From Candidatus Gastranaerophilales bacterium (lineage in GTDB: Bacteria; Cyanobacteriota; Vampirovibrionia; Gastranaerophilales; Gastranaerophilaceae): a stretch of 64,000 nt of DNA. Below the pieces are notes generated by a model that was given only the letters and a program-made list of their open reading frames with translations, made no database searches and was not told the origin of the DNA. Within the stretch, counting starts at the first letter, position 1. Each line of letters begins with the position of its first letter. The stretch spans positions 1 to 64,000 of the forward strand of contig CALVCA010000008.1 in the NCBI GenBank assembly GCA_944325895.1, written 5' to 3'. The position numbers were made by a program, and so were the translations under genes. Shown here one piece after another: positions 16,971-25,681 of the stretch.

Positions 16971-17882
16971 ATGGAGAAATTTTTAAGCATATTTAAACAA
17001 AAAATATTTTGGCGGCAAATATTTATATTATTTTTACTATTTTGCCTTTACGTAGCAATAAAAATCCTGACAAATATATACATTACAGTACAATTTGACG
17101 AACTGGCACCGTTTGAATCAAACATGCCGGTATATTATAAAGGATTTAAAGTAGGACATGCAAGGAACATAAAACCTAGCAAAGATTTCAAACATACTCT
17201 TGTAAATATAGTGATAACATATAAAAATCTGCGTCTGCCCAAAAACACAATTGCTTCGGTAAAAAAAATAAAAAGAAGCGAACGAGAAGGAGATTTTGAT
17301 TATATAGATCTTGAATATCCCGATTCGCCTTCAATTTATTATCTGAAAACCGGTTCTGTAATTAAAGGAAAAACATCTTTAAGCTGGGATACACTAATAG
17401 CACAACAAGCCGACAAAGGAACTCTTGATGACATAGCAGGCAGCATTGATGAACTTTTGGCAAGTTTAAAGGATACAACTGATGCTTTAGAAACTGTTTT
17501 TGTCACAATTAATGAAATTTTAACGGAAAACAGACCAAATCTTTTAGCTTCATCTAAAAATCTTTCAACCACTACAGCTAATTTACAATCGGTTTCTTTA
17601 AAAATGAATAACTCTCTTTCTCAGGAAAGGCTTGATAATACAACATCCGGATTTGAAGGTTCATCAAGAAATATTGACGAAACGACAAAAAATCTTAAAG
17701 ATATAAGCAAAAATATAAATGATATGATGCCGTACATTGATGCCACAATTATTGATGCAAATTCAACTGTATGCAACGTTAATCAAATATCTGCAGGTAT
17801 ACTTGAAACATTGCAAAAACGTTTAGGACTAATGAAACTTCTTTTAGGTAAACCTGTTGATAAGAAAAAATGCTGTCCGTAA
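16971..17882 (+). CDS. MlaD/MCE-family lipid transport protein
   Basis: A 303-residue protein with one N-terminal membrane segment (about residues 17-37). An MCE/MlaD domain follows at about 40-125, recognisable from YITVQFDELAPFESNMPVYY and KGFKVGHARNIKP. The remainder is long and helical with low-complexity Thr/Asn/Ser repeats (NLTTTTANL-like stretches), as in many single-MCE proteins. MCE proteins form hexameric rings that pass lipids between inner and outer membrane with an MlaE/MlaF-type transporter. No permease or ATPase of that type is in the window. The family name is secure. The role in outer-membrane lipid asymmetry is inferred from the family and from the nearby AsmA-like genes. 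Confidence 0.82.
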   Translation: MEKFLSIFKQKIFWRQIFILFLLFCLYVAIKILTNIYITVQFDELAPFESNMPVYYKGFKVGHARNIKPSKDFKHTLVNIVITYKNLRLPKNTIASVKKIKRSEREGDFDYIDLEYPDSPSIYYLKTGSVIKGKTSLSWDTLIAQQADKGTLDDIAGSIDELLASLKDTTDALETVFVTINEILTENRPNLLASSKNLSTTTANLQSVSLKMNNSLSQERLDNTTSGFEGSSRNIDETTKNLKDISKNINDMMPYIDATIIDANSTVCNVNQISAGILETLQKRLGLMKLLLGKPVDKKKCCP

Positions 17883-17905
17883 GTTTTTATGTTATGCTAA
17901 AAACT

Positions 17906-19204
17906 ATGGAAATTTTATTTAACCCTGTAATCATATCAGTAATTTTATTATGTTTGTTATGTCTTGCTAAAATAAATGTTTTACTGGCATTAATGATATC
18001 GGCAATAGCAGCAGGATTTGCAGCACAAATGCCAATATCAGACATAATGACAACGTTCATAAACGGTATGGGAGGAAATTCAGAAACTGCCCTGAGCTAT
18101 ATATTACTTGGAGCCTTTGCCGCTTCTATGACTCACACCGGCTTGGCACCGCTTTTGGCTAAAAAAATTTCTTCTGTTATTAAATCAAATAAATACCTTT
18201 TATTAGGAATTTTAACATTAATAGCAATCTGTTCTCAAAACATCATACCTGTTCATATTGCTTTTATTCCGATAATAATACCGCCCTTATTACATTTGAT
18301 GGATAAATTAAAACTTGACAGAAGATCCGTTGCATGTGCACTTGCCTATGGTTTAAAAACTCCATATATAGTAATACCTGCAGGATTTGGACTTATATTT
18401 CAAGGGCTTTTGGCAGACAATATAACACAAAACGGAATTCACGTTCTCAAATCCGACATATGGCATTACACGTGGTTTTTAGGAATTGCAATGACATTAG
18501 GATTGTTATGTGCCGTTTTCATTTCCTACAGAAAACCGAGAGAATATGTCGACATTGAATTAAAAACCGAACAATCCGATGAAAAATTCAATAAAAATCA
18601 CTATATAACAATATTTGCGGCCTTTGTAACACTTATAGTGCAACTGATAACCAATTCTTTACCTTTAGGAGCTCTAGTAGGGTTAGGAATAATATTTGGC
18701 ACAAAAGCGGTCGATCATGATAAAATGGATAAACTTATTAATGAAGGTGTCGGCATGATGGGTTACGTTGCATTTGTAATGCTTGTTGCAGCCGGATTTG
18801 CCATGGTATTAAAATCTACAGGAAGTATAGACTCCCTTGTGAATTCAATGCTGCCTTTTATGGCGGGAAGTAAACTGTTAGCTGCCGCAATTATGCTTTT
18901 TGTAGGCTTATTTATCACAATGGGAATAGGAACGTCATTCGGTACAATCCCGATACTTGCGGTGTTATATGTACCTGTTTGTATAAATTTAGAATTCAGT
19001 ACAGCTGCAACAATAATCGTCATAGCTGCTGCTGCAGCTTTGGGTGATGCCGGTTCCCCTGCTTCCGATACAACACTCGGACCTACCTCAGGATTAGACG
19101 CTGACGGACAGCATAACCACATTACCGATACCTGTATACCGACGTTTTTGCATTACAATATACCGTTAATCCTGTTTGCATTACTTGCGGTTTTAATATT
19201 TTAA
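17906..19204 (+). CDS. Na+/H+ antiporter (NhaC-like) / YuiF-type amino-acid transporter
   Basis: A 432-residue integral membrane protein with about 11-12 hydrophobic segments. Its typical final motif is AAAAALGDAGSPASDTTLG followed by GLDADGQHNHITDT, characteristic of the PF03553 branch that includes Bacillus YuiF (a proposed histidine transporter). It probably moves an amino acid or Na+ against protons across the inner membrane; the substrate is not readable. I place the start at ATG 17906. An upstream in-frame ATG at 17870 lies inside the mlaD gene, whereas TATGCT (17893-17898) sits 7 nt before 17906. It follows mlaD by 23 bp. Confidence 0.8.
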   Translation: MEILFNPVIISVILLCLLCLAKINVLLALMISAIAAGFAAQMPISDIMTTFINGMGGNSETALSYILLGAFAASMTHTGLAPLLAKKISSVIKSNKYLLLGILTLIAICSQNIIPVHIAFIPIIIPPLLHLMDKLKLDRRSVACALAYGLKTPYIVIPAGFGLIFQGLLADNITQNGIHVLKSDIWHYTWFLGIAMTLGLLCAVFISYRKPREYVDIELKTEQSDEKFNKNHYITIFAAFVTLIVQLITNSLPLGALVGLGIIFGTKAVDHDKMDKLINEGVGMMGYVAFVMLVAAGFAMVLKSTGSIDSLVNSMLPFMAGSKLLAAAIMLFVGLFITMGIGTSFGTIPILAVLYVPVCINLEFSTAATIIVIAAAAALGDAGSPASDTTLGPTSGLDADGQHNHITDTCIPTFLHYNIPLILFALLAVLIF

Positions 19205-19281
19205 ACAATTTTTAACAATATATCGTTTAAAAAGCAGCAATAAAAAAATTTATGATATAATTAAAATAAAGGAGTATATAT

Positions 19282-20007
19282 ATGTTTGAAAAGTTAGAAA
19301 AATATCAACTTGTTTTATTTGCACTAATTTTGGCCTTCGGATTATTTTTTACAACAAAATATGCCGTAAACTCTCTGTCAAGAGAAGGTATTTCCGTAAC
19401 AGGTTCTGCATATGAGATAGTAAAATCCGATTCGGGACGTTTATCAATCGATATAAATACACAAGCCAAAACAAAAGCTGCCGCTTATCAAATTATGAAA
19501 AAACAAATGCCTGTAGTTATAAAATATCTGACCGACAAAGGCATTGAAAATATAGAAGTTAAAAACTATAACGGCTATTACTCATACAAATATAATCAGG
19601 CAACCGGAAATTACACCAATGAAGTTGATTATTTTAAGCTCTCACAGCCTTTGGAAATAACATCAAACGATGTTAATAAAATAAAAGAAATTTCATTAGA
19701 TATCCAAAGCCTCTTAGATCAAGGCATTGATATAAACGTACGGCAAACTTCCTATTTCTATTCCAAACTTTCGGACTTAAAAGTAAAACTTCTTGAAGCC
19801 GCAACTGACGATGCCAAACAGCGTGCAGATGCAATGCTAAAAGCTACTCACAATAAAGTAGGGAAAATCCAATCGGTAAAAATGGGTGTTTTCCAAATAA
19901 CAGAAGTTGATTCCACAAGTGTTTCTGATATGGGAATAAATGACACATCAACTATAGACAAAAAAGTTACAGCAGTTGCAAATGTTGTATTTAAAATAAC
20001 GAGGTAA
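19282..20007 (+). CDS. SIMPL (DUF541) domain periplasmic protein
   Basis: A 241-residue protein with an N-terminal membrane segment (about 10-30) and a SIMPL/DUF541 domain. The start of the domain is GISVTGSAYEIVKSDSGRLS, and the usual C-terminal block AATDDAKQRADAMLKATHNK is near residue 175. In other bacteria such proteins (BP26, YggE) are periplasmic and linked to oxidative or envelope stress, with no known enzymatic activity. The start is set by AAAGGAGTATAT, with TATAAT further upstream at about 19254-19259, so unlike its neighbours it has a normal leader. The next gene follows after 2 bp. Confidence 0.85.
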   Translation: MFEKLEKYQLVLFALILAFGLFFTTKYAVNSLSREGISVTGSAYEIVKSDSGRLSIDINTQAKTKAAAYQIMKKQMPVVIKYLTDKGIENIEVKNYNGYYSYKYNQATGNYTNEVDYFKLSQPLEITSNDVNKIKEISLDIQSLLDQGIDINVRQTSYFYSKLSDLKVKLLEAATDDAKQRADAMLKATHNKVGKIQSVKMGVFQITEVDSTSVSDMGINDTSTIDKKVTAVANVVFKITR

Positions 20008-20009
20008 GT

Positions 20010-20342
20010 ATGAAAAAATTTTTAGCAATAATAACATTGACTTTAATAACCTGCCAAATTGTAAACGCATATCCGGCACCTGATGTCACAACAGGCGGTA
20101 TGCCTTTTCAATTAATTCAGCAGCAAAATTTTCAAAAAATGGAAATGAATAATTTCAGACGCTTTACAGATGCATATAACAATCCTGTAGAAGACAGAAT
20201 GGAAGATCCGGCTGAAATTCAGGCTGAATACGAAAAGATTAACAATATGAAAAAACCGACCAAAATAGAATTAGGGCAGCCTAAAGATATGGAACTTATT
20301 CAAAATAACGGTCAAATACACATAAAACATACAGAATATTAA
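20010..20342 (+). CDS. Small exported protein, unknown
   Basis: A 110-residue protein with a clear signal peptide (about 1-21, ending in V-N-A-Y) and a mature part that is polar, Gln/Asn/Met-rich and probably disordered. No family is recognised. It follows the SIMPL gene by 2 bp with GAGGTAAGT as ribosome site, so the two are one operon and both products are exported. A joint envelope role is a guess from context. Confidence 0.65.
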   Translation: MKKFLAIITLTLITCQIVNAYPAPDVTTGGMPFQLIQQQNFQKMEMNNFRRFTDAYNNPVEDRMEDPAEIQAEYEKINNMKKPTKIELGQPKDMELIQNNGQIHIKHTEY

Positions 20343-20404
20343 TAATTCCGGCAATTAAAATTTTATTGCGATGTGTTATTCTGTAAACACATAAGGAGAA
20401 CACT

Positions 20405-20734
20405 ATGTCAATAATTTTAAGATGGTTATGTTATGCACTTGCAATAATTTTTGTATCATGGGTAATACCCGGAATTGAAGTATCCAGTTTCTTAAATGCA
20501 ATGTTTGCTGTTATAATTATTGCACTTATAAATACATTTATAAAGCCTCTGCTGCAAATTATAACATTACCGGTTAATATATTAACTTTAGGACTTTTCA
20601 GCTTAGTTATAAACGCACTACTTTTAATGTTAGCCGGTTATATCACTCCAGGATTTGAAGTTGAAGGCTTTTTAAGTGCTTTGTTCGGCTCAATTTTAAT
20701 GTCTTTATTCACACTTGGGATAAGCAGAATTTAA
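20405..20734 (+). CDS. YvlD-type four-TM membrane protein (phage_holin_4_2 family)
   Basis: A 109-residue protein made almost entirely of four hydrophobic helices, with the family patterns VSWVIPGIEVSSFLNAMFAV and NTFIKPLLQIITLPVNILTLG. Despite the Pfam name Phage_holin_4_2, these proteins are common chromosomal inner-membrane proteins (YvlD in Bacillus) with no demonstrated lysis role. No phage genes surround it. The start is fixed by AAGGAGAACACT. It is a stand-alone gene between the exported-protein pair and the nucleotidase. Confidence 0.85.
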   Translation: MSIILRWLCYALAIIFVSWVIPGIEVSSFLNAMFAVIIIALINTFIKPLLQIITLPVNILTLGLFSLVINALLLMLAGYITPGFEVEGFLSALFGSILMSLFTLGISRI

Positions 20735-20778
20735 ATAATTTATTAGCAAAAAAATTTTTGTTAGGATATTATAATAAT

Positions 20779-22473
20779 ATGCTTACAAAAATAAATAATA
20801 CTCCTAATTTTAAATCAGCACAGGTTAACATTTTGGCGACATCTGATAATCACGGTAATGTCCATAGCATGCCGCTTTTAATGGAAACCATTAAAAATAA
20901 CCAAAAAGATATTTTTATAAAAGCTGATGAAAAAAGCACTTTAAATATTTTTGCAATAGACGGCGACTTTTTTATAAACCCGTCAAAAAAAGGGTATTTA
21001 ACAAAGCCGCAATTAACTAACGGAGATATACAACACCAGTTTTTGAAACGTGTTATCAGATACGTTAATGAACAAGCCGGCAAAAACTCTAATTTTGATA
21101 CTGTTTTTAATATCGGGAACCACGATTTGGACGGCGGGGACAAATTTTTATATAAAATAATGAAAAATACTGATATGAAAACCCTCATTACCAATGTCGA
21201 CATCAAGAATTCCCCCGGCATTCAAAAAGTTATGGCAAAAACCAATAATGTTGTAAAATCTATTGTATACGAAATCCCTGATAATAAAAATCCTGATATG
21301 CTGCATAAAATATTATTTTTAGGTGTAACAATACCGAGTATGCAGTTTTATAATCCGGGATTACTTAAAGAAATGACTGTTTATGATAACTGTGTCAAAA
21401 AAGATGCTGATTTAACCGAAGAAAATTTAACCAATACAATAAAAGTATTAAAAGAAGAAATTAAAGCATTCAAAAAAGAGAACCCTAAAGGAGCAGTTGT
21501 ATTACTCTCCCATACCGGCGGCAGCATATCAAAAATGATATTAAACAAAGTACCCAAAATAGATATAGTTCTTAACGGGCATGACCATAAAAACCTTACT
21601 ACCATAAAAGGAAAATCCAATATAAATTCTTTAGGTAAGGACAATCAAATAATAAAATCACTAAATTTAAAATTTGATGATAACGGCGATTTAGAGAGTA
21701 CGGATATAAACACTTTTTACAGCAAAACAACAGTACGTGACAATTTACCTACAAATCCAATACAAATATTTTTGGAAGAAAGCTTCAGCAAAGATATGAA
21801 ACCTCTAATAAGCCTAAAAGACATATCCGGTCAAAAAACCGAACTTGATTACGGAGAAATCATACGATATCAAAACAGTTATTTAGCGAACTTCTTAACT
21901 AGTGCCGTTAAATCAAGTTTAAGCAAAATATGTAAAAATCCTGATATAATTGTCGGAATACAGTCATCAATAATAAGAGGACGCTTAAAAGACGGCTCAA
22001 ATAACCTTGATATAATGAAAGTTTTTGACGGAGGCAGCGAAGATTTATCAAATGTCCACATCGGTACTGTAAGCGGAAGTGAACTTGCCGGACTGATTTT
22101 TGAAAATATAAAAGACAATTTAAAAGCTCCAAAAAGGCATACAATCATACAATGGTCTGATATCCAAGTAGATAGAACTTTAATCTCAGACATTTTATCC
22201 GGAAAATCAAACAAAAATGCATTTGATGCCATAAAAATCAGAAACGGCGAAACAAATGATTATGAACCGCTGGACGTTGATAAAAAATACACAATAGCAA
22301 TCGGAGAAAAATATTTATTAAAAGATGACATTATTTGGCCTTCCAAAATTCGTAACAGATTCAAGCCGCTGAACAAAACCTACGATCAGCTTTTCAGAAG
22401 TTATTTGGCATCCGATGATATAAATTACCAGCTAAAAGTTACGCAAAAAACCTTAGAGCAAAGAATTCTCTAA
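20779..22473 (+). CDS. 5'-nucleotidase/UshA-type metallophosphoesterase without signal peptide
   Basis: A 564-residue protein with both halves of the 5'-nucleotidase family. The metallophosphatase domain has ATSDNHGN, IDGDFF, GNHDLDGG, LLSHTGG and NGHDHKN, so all metal ligands are present. The C-terminal specificity domain (about 345-560) includes YQNSYLANFLTSAVKSSL and V-S-G-S-E-L-A-G. It hydrolyses nucleotides or related phosphoesters. The family is normally exported, but no signal peptide is seen: the protein starts with an Asn-rich stretch ending in N-F-K-S (residues 10-13). The start is ATG 20779, 6 nt after TATTAT (20767-20772). The in-frame TTG at 20758 lies upstream of that box. Confidence 0.85.
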   Translation: MLTKINNTPNFKSAQVNILATSDNHGNVHSMPLLMETIKNNQKDIFIKADEKSTLNIFAIDGDFFINPSKKGYLTKPQLTNGDIQHQFLKRVIRYVNEQAGKNSNFDTVFNIGNHDLDGGDKFLYKIMKNTDMKTLITNVDIKNSPGIQKVMAKTNNVVKSIVYEIPDNKNPDMLHKILFLGVTIPSMQFYNPGLLKEMTVYDNCVKKDADLTEENLTNTIKVLKEEIKAFKKENPKGAVVLLSHTGGSISKMILNKVPKIDIVLNGHDHKNLTTIKGKSNINSLGKDNQIIKSLNLKFDDNGDLESTDINTFYSKTTVRDNLPTNPIQIFLEESFSKDMKPLISLKDISGQKTELDYGEIIRYQNSYLANFLTSAVKSSLSKICKNPDIIVGIQSSIIRGRLKDGSNNLDIMKVFDGGSEDLSNVHIGTVSGSELAGLIFENIKDNLKAPKRHTIIQWSDIQVDRTLISDILSGKSNKNAFDAIKIRNGETNDYEPLDVDKKYTIAIGEKYLLKDDIIWPSKIRNRFKPLNKTYDQLFRSYLASDDINYQLKVTQKTLEQRIL

Positions 22474-22733
22474 CCTATTTCCGGAACTTTATAATCAGAT
22501 TTCGGCATATCGTTTTGATCTCTTGTCATAGGTTTTTTAATAACCGGCGGCTTTGAGGGTAAGACTTTTTTAGGAGCCGTTTTTTCAACTGCAGGTGTAA
22601 TATGTACCGGCGTATTTTTTTCTTCTATTACCGCATTATTAAAATTTAAAAATACTAAGCACAAAACAACCAGCAAAATTATGCTTACCAAAAGAACAAT
22701 ATGTTTAATTAAATGCAATAATTTATCTCTCAT
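22470..22733 (-). CDS. Single-TM protein with Pro/Lys-rich periplasmic tail
   Basis: About 87 residues: a basic start (MRDKLLHLIKH), one strong hydrophobic segment (about 10-30), then a Lys/Pro-rich tail with E-K-T-A-P-K-K-V-L-P-S-K-P-P. This is the N-terminal half of a TonB-type protein without the C-terminal domain. I choose ATG 22733; an earlier in-frame ATG at 22802 would add 23 residues that overlap the promoter. On the minus strand, TTGACT (22772-22767) is 16 nt from TAAAAT (22750-22745), and TATATA lies 6 nt before the ATG. Its 3' end overlaps the nucleotidase gene by 4 bp. Function unknown. Confidence 0.55.
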   Translation of the reverse strand: MRDKLLHLIKHIVLLVSIILLVVLCLVFLNFNNAVIEEKNTPVHITPAVEKTAPKKVLPSKPPVIKKPMTRDQNDMPKSDYKVPEIG

Positions 22734-22802
22734 CTTTAATATATATTTTAACAGATGATTGTTTTGAGTCAAGAAAAATTTACCACCTTGCATATATCTC
22801 AT

Positions 22803-23068
22803 CTTTGCTTAAATCAAGATAATCCATATTCCTATGAAATCCATATAATTCTAAGGGTAATGAGAATCTCTGCAAGAATGAATGCGACACAGCAATTGTT
22901 ATCAAACGTACTTACGTGCGTAGCACCGTCATCCTGAACTTATTTGACTACTTTTACCAAAAATCTTTGATTTCGTGAAATAGTATGAAACACCTAACTA
23001 CGTGCGTAGCAGCTTCGCACTGAATGGCGTGTTGATGTAATTAAAATTGAACTTTTTATCTTTAGCGA
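22803..23068. repeat. Intergenic repeat island 1
   Basis: This non-coding stretch holds two copies of the decamer TACGTGCGTA (about 22914 and 23002), the element GTCATCCTGAACTT (about 22928), and AGAATCTC (about 22864). The same pieces, in other orders and orientations, occur in the island at 35750-36166. They look like a dispersed short repeat family of this genome. No gene, tRNA or transposase is visible. Confidence 0.6.
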
Positions 23069-23575
23069 TCAGACATACTGTTTCATAATCTCGGAATTTA
23101 TTTTCAGTCGTTCATTTTCTGCTTGCTTTAAAGCTTCATTTTCTTTTAAAAGACCTTTTTTCAATAAAAATAAATCGTCATGATAATTAAAATATTTTGT
23201 AGGATCTTCACTGAACAATCTTTTCCAAAAACTATTTTTTACAGGATTAGTTTTTTGCGGATTTGTAATTTTTGCAATAAAATCTAAAGGTTTAATATCA
23301 GCATATGTACCAAACATACGTGACGAAAACCACATAGATTTTTTAGTTGTCAGTTTTTCAAAATCAACAATATCTAAAATCAAAAGATGCGAAGACATGC
23401 CGCATTGATTTTTCGGAATAAATCTTGCAAATACATCCTCTTTTTCAGATAAAGATTTAATATAAGCATTATTACAAATAGCGTTTTTTATTTCAGGCGT
23501 AACATTAAGTTTTGGTTTAGCAGGAAAATATAACGCCTTCATTGATAAACCATTATTAATTTGATTAATTTTCAT
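23069..23575 (-). CDS. Lineage-specific protein with Asn-rich N-terminus, unknown
   Basis: A 168-residue soluble protein with no recognised domain. The first 24 residues (MKINQINNGLS..., then Y-F-P-A-K) follow the pattern seen in several other proteins of the window: Asn-rich start, then F-x-A/G. The middle is mixed alpha/beta and the end is charged and helical (ENEALKQAENERLKINSEI). No ribosome site of note. It stands alone between the repeat island and a stretch of remnant DNA. Confidence 0.65.
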   Translation of the reverse strand: MKINQINNGLSMKALYFPAKPKLNVTPEIKNAICNNAYIKSLSEKEDVFARFIPKNQCGMSSHLLILDIVDFEKLTTKKSMWFSSRMFGTYADIKPLDFIAKITNPQKTNPVKNSFWKRLFSEDPTKYFNYHDDLFLLKKGLLKENEALKQAENERLKINSEIMKQYV

Positions 23576-23666
23576 AAAACAACCATTCTAACGGGAATAT
23601 AGTATCAAATAAAATTGCATAGTGCAAGTATTGTTGCAGTAAATGTAAATTTTTCCTAAAAAAAAT

Positions 23667-23692
23667 AATACGATAACTTTTGTTATCGTATT
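23667..23692 (-). terminator. Intrinsic terminator (minus strand)
   Basis: AATACGATAAC (23667-23677), loop TTTT, GTTATCGTATT (23682-23692). Read on the minus strand, the stem is followed by a T-rich run (TATTTTTTTT), so it ends leftward transcription, probably of the 135-aa membrane protein gene. Confidence 0.65.
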
Positions 23693-23714
23693 AATTGTCG
23701 ATAAGCTCCCGAAT

Positions 23715-23831
23715 ATGGAACCTTTTGGCTACAGTACAAAAACATTATATAGTGAATTAATATCAATTACGAAACAGTCAAATCAAGAATATTATAATAT
23801 GAGAAATATTTTGGGGTTAGACAGTGTCTAA
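23715..23831 (+). pseudogene. Possible gene remnant ending in a palindrome
   Basis: An open frame runs in phase from 23649 to the TAA at 23829-23831. From the ATG at 23715 it encodes 38 residues with protein-like composition (MEPFGYSTKTLYSELISITK and on). No ribosome site is present, and the frame upstream passes through a terminator hairpin, so it looks like the tail of a lost gene. The last codons form a perfect 9-bp palindrome around one base, GGTTAGACA-G-TGTCTAACC (23815-23833). The origin of the fragment is not recognised. Confidence 0.25.
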
Positions 23832-23839
23832 CCAACTCG

Positions 23840-24247
23840 CTATGCATTTTTTTTATTCAAAATATTATTAATTATAAGTAGAATCAAATATGCAACTAAC
23901 GTTATTAAAATAGGATAGAATGATAGCACATAAATAATCAGCATTAAACAAAGTAGTATTTTCCCTAATAAACATATAAATTTATTTTCGTAAATTTTAT
24001 ATTCTTTGTCAAAAAAATATAATGTTAATACCCTATTTTTGTTATATGTAACAAATAAATAATATGCTAGTGGTATTGCTAAAACATATATTGAAATCAG
24101 CATAACTAACAATGGTACAATCCAACCTACCATTCCCCAATCATTGCAAACGAATACATAAGCAAAACTTAAAATAAATGACACTAAAACAGTAAGCCAA
24201 CTCCAAAAAGCATACATTTGTAAGAATTTAATACAGTTATTATGCAT
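23840..24247 (-). CDS. Four-TM membrane protein, unknown
   Basis: A 135-residue protein with about four hydrophobic helices (near 12-33, 40-65, 90-110 and 112-130) and a short polar loop Y-N-K-N-R-V-L-T-L-Y-F-F-D-K-E. No family recognised. It is very AT-rich, with Ile/Leu/Tyr-heavy codons, and lies between a remnant-rich stretch and tRNA-Leu, a setting typical of recent acquisition or decay. The minus-strand terminator at 23667-23692 lies downstream. Confidence 0.6.
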   Translation of the reverse strand: MHNNCIKFLQMYAFWSWLTVLVSFILSFAYVFVCNDWGMVGWIVPLLVMLISIYVLAIPLAYYLFVTYNKNRVLTLYFFDKEYKIYENKFICLLGKILLCLMLIIYVLSFYPILITLVAYLILLIINNILNKKNA

Positions 24248-24295
24248 TGTTATTATTTAATCACCTCAGATATATCTAATTAAATTTACATAATT

Positions 24296-24376
24296 TGTCG
24301 AAGGAGGGACTTGAACCCTCACGAATTACTTCATACGCACCTGAAACGCACGTGTCTACCATTCCACCACTCCGAC
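24296..24376 (-). tRNA. tRNA-Leu (CAG)
   Basis: Class II tRNA of about 81 nt on the minus strand. The acceptor GTCGGAG (24376-24370) pairs with CTTCGAC (24303-24297). The D-arm is TGGTGGAATGGTAGACAC, the anticodon loop TTCAGGT has anticodon CAG (24343-24341), and a short variable arm precedes the T-arm GAGGGTTCAAGTCCCTC. The 3' CCA is not encoded. Confidence 0.93.
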
Positions 24377-24475
24377 TCTCATTTTTAATTATAACACAAA
24401 AAAATAACCTTCAACAAAAAATATTTATACATATAATGTTTTTGATTTATAATAAATAAAAAAGGACAAACCACA

Positions 24476-24946
24476 ATGAAAATAGCTATTTATCCGGGAA
24501 GTTTTGACCCGATTACAAACGGACATTTGGATGTACTAAAAACAAGTGCCGGAATCTTTGATAAAGTAATTATTGCAGTTGCTAAAAATTCTGAAAAGCA
24601 TGCCTTTCTTACGGTAGAAGAACGTGTAAATCTCATAAGAGAAAGTATTTTACATATCAAAAATGTCGAAGTTGACACATTCGACGGCCTGACCATTGAA
24701 TATGCAAGAAAAAAATCCGCACAAGTATTGATAAGAGGTTTAAGAGCCGTATCAGACTTTGAATATGAAATGCAGCTTTCACAAACAAACAGTGCCTTGG
24801 CTCCTGATATTCAAACTGTATTTTTAATAACAAAGCCTGAATATAACTTTATTTCCTCAAGTACCGTGAGAGAAATTTTACTAAACAAAGGCGACATTTC
24901 AAAGTTTGTGCCTCAACCGGTTTTTGAATATTTGAATAAACGTTAA
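24476..24946 (+). CDS. coaD: Phosphopantetheine adenylyltransferase
   Basis: A 156-residue enzyme of normal length that makes dephospho-CoA from 4'-phosphopantetheine and ATP, the penultimate step of coenzyme A synthesis. The nucleotidyltransferase motif PGSFDPITNGHLD is at residues 7-19 (T/H-x-G-H), the substrate loop RGLRAVSDFEYE is near 90, and the second ATP motif ISSSTVRE is near 128. The start is supported by AAAAGGACAAACCACA. It is a single gene, divergent from tRNA-Leu. Confidence 0.95.
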   Translation: MKIAIYPGSFDPITNGHLDVLKTSAGIFDKVIIAVAKNSEKHAFLTVEERVNLIRESILHIKNVEVDTFDGLTIEYARKKSAQVLIRGLRAVSDFEYEMQLSQTNSALAPDIQTVFLITKPEYNFISSSTVREILLNKGDISKFVPQPVFEYLNKR

Positions 24947-24984
24947 ATTTGTTAAAATATATTTTTTAAACTTTGCTTAATTAT

Positions 24985-25014
24985 TTGACAATTGTATTTT
25001 ACTCGGGGTAGAAT
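24985..25014 (+). promoter_or_regulatory. Consensus sigma-70 promoter
   Basis: TTGACA (24985-24990), an 18-nt spacer and TAGAAT (25009-25014) drive the coiled-coil gene at 25038. The transcript would carry a short leader with the ribosome site GAAAGG. Confidence 0.7.
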
Positions 25015-25037
25015 TTTTAATATAGAAAGGTTAAGTC

Positions 25038-25619
25038 ATGCAACAAAACGGAGTATACGATTTACTGAAAATGTTAGAAATTTCTTTGGAAGAAGGTTTT
25101 CCTATTATTCCGAGGAAATATACAATTGTAAAGACAAGAGAAATAGAAACTCTAATAGATAGAATTTATGCATCATTGCCTGTAGAAGTTCAAGAAGCAC
25201 GTGCTTTCTTACGTCGCAGAGATGAATTACAAATAGAAGCACAGCAAAAAGCTGAAAAAATTATCAGCGATGCACAAAAAGAAGCTGACAGAAAATTATC
25301 CGAAGCTGATTTTATAAAAGCACTTGAACGAGAAGGCAACAGAATAAGAGCACAAGTTCAAGAAGAATGTGAAGAAATAAAACGCAAAGCTTTTGAAGAA
25401 GCTGAAAACATGCGTCATCAGGCAAGAGAAGAAGCAATGAAAACTCGTGAAGGTGCAGAATTATATGTTGAACAAGTTCTGACGAATTTAGAAGGCAATC
25501 TGACACAATTACAACAAGTTGTTAAAAACGGTCAAGTATATATGGAAAAATTAAGAACCGATTCTTTAGGTGCTTATGACATGCCAAAATATTCAGAAAG
25601 AAGACCCGTTGAATTTTAA
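25038..25619 (+). CDS. Coiled-coil protein, DivIVA/ATP-synthase-b-like
   Basis: A 193-residue soluble protein. Residues 1-55 form a short conserved head (YDLLKMLEISLEEGFPIIPR, then TIVKTREIETLIDRIYASLP). Residues 60-150 are a continuous Glu/Arg/Ala-rich coiled coil, and the tail is polar. The layout of short head plus long coiled coil resembles DivIVA-type cell-pole/division proteins and the conserved cyanobacterial b-subunit-like proteins; the exact family cannot be fixed by eye. It has its own consensus promoter and lies just upstream of the translation/secretion block, separated by a strong hairpin. Confidence 0.7.
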   Translation: MQQNGVYDLLKMLEISLEEGFPIIPRKYTIVKTREIETLIDRIYASLPVEVQEARAFLRRRDELQIEAQQKAEKIISDAQKEADRKLSEADFIKALEREGNRIRAQVQEECEEIKRKAFEEAENMRHQAREEAMKTREGAELYVEQVLTNLEGNLTQLQQVVKNGQVYMEKLRTDSLGAYDMPKYSERRPVEF

Positions 25620-25681
25620 ACTTTTATTTACAAATTGTTTGCTTTTTATTTTGTTTGTTTTATTATAAATATATAAGCCGA

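Noticed and set aside
20405-20734. Phage holin suggesting a prophage
   Set aside because: The family name is historical; no phage genes or attachment repeats surround it and chromosomal YvlD-type proteins are common.
22755-22937. A 60-residue plus-strand frame in the repeat island
   Set aside because: It crosses the promoter of the minus-strand gene and repeat modules and has no ribosome site.
24296-24376. tRNA-Leu as an integration site for a mobile element at 22.8-24.2 kb
   Set aside because: No integrase and no second copy of the tRNA 3' end was seen in the window.
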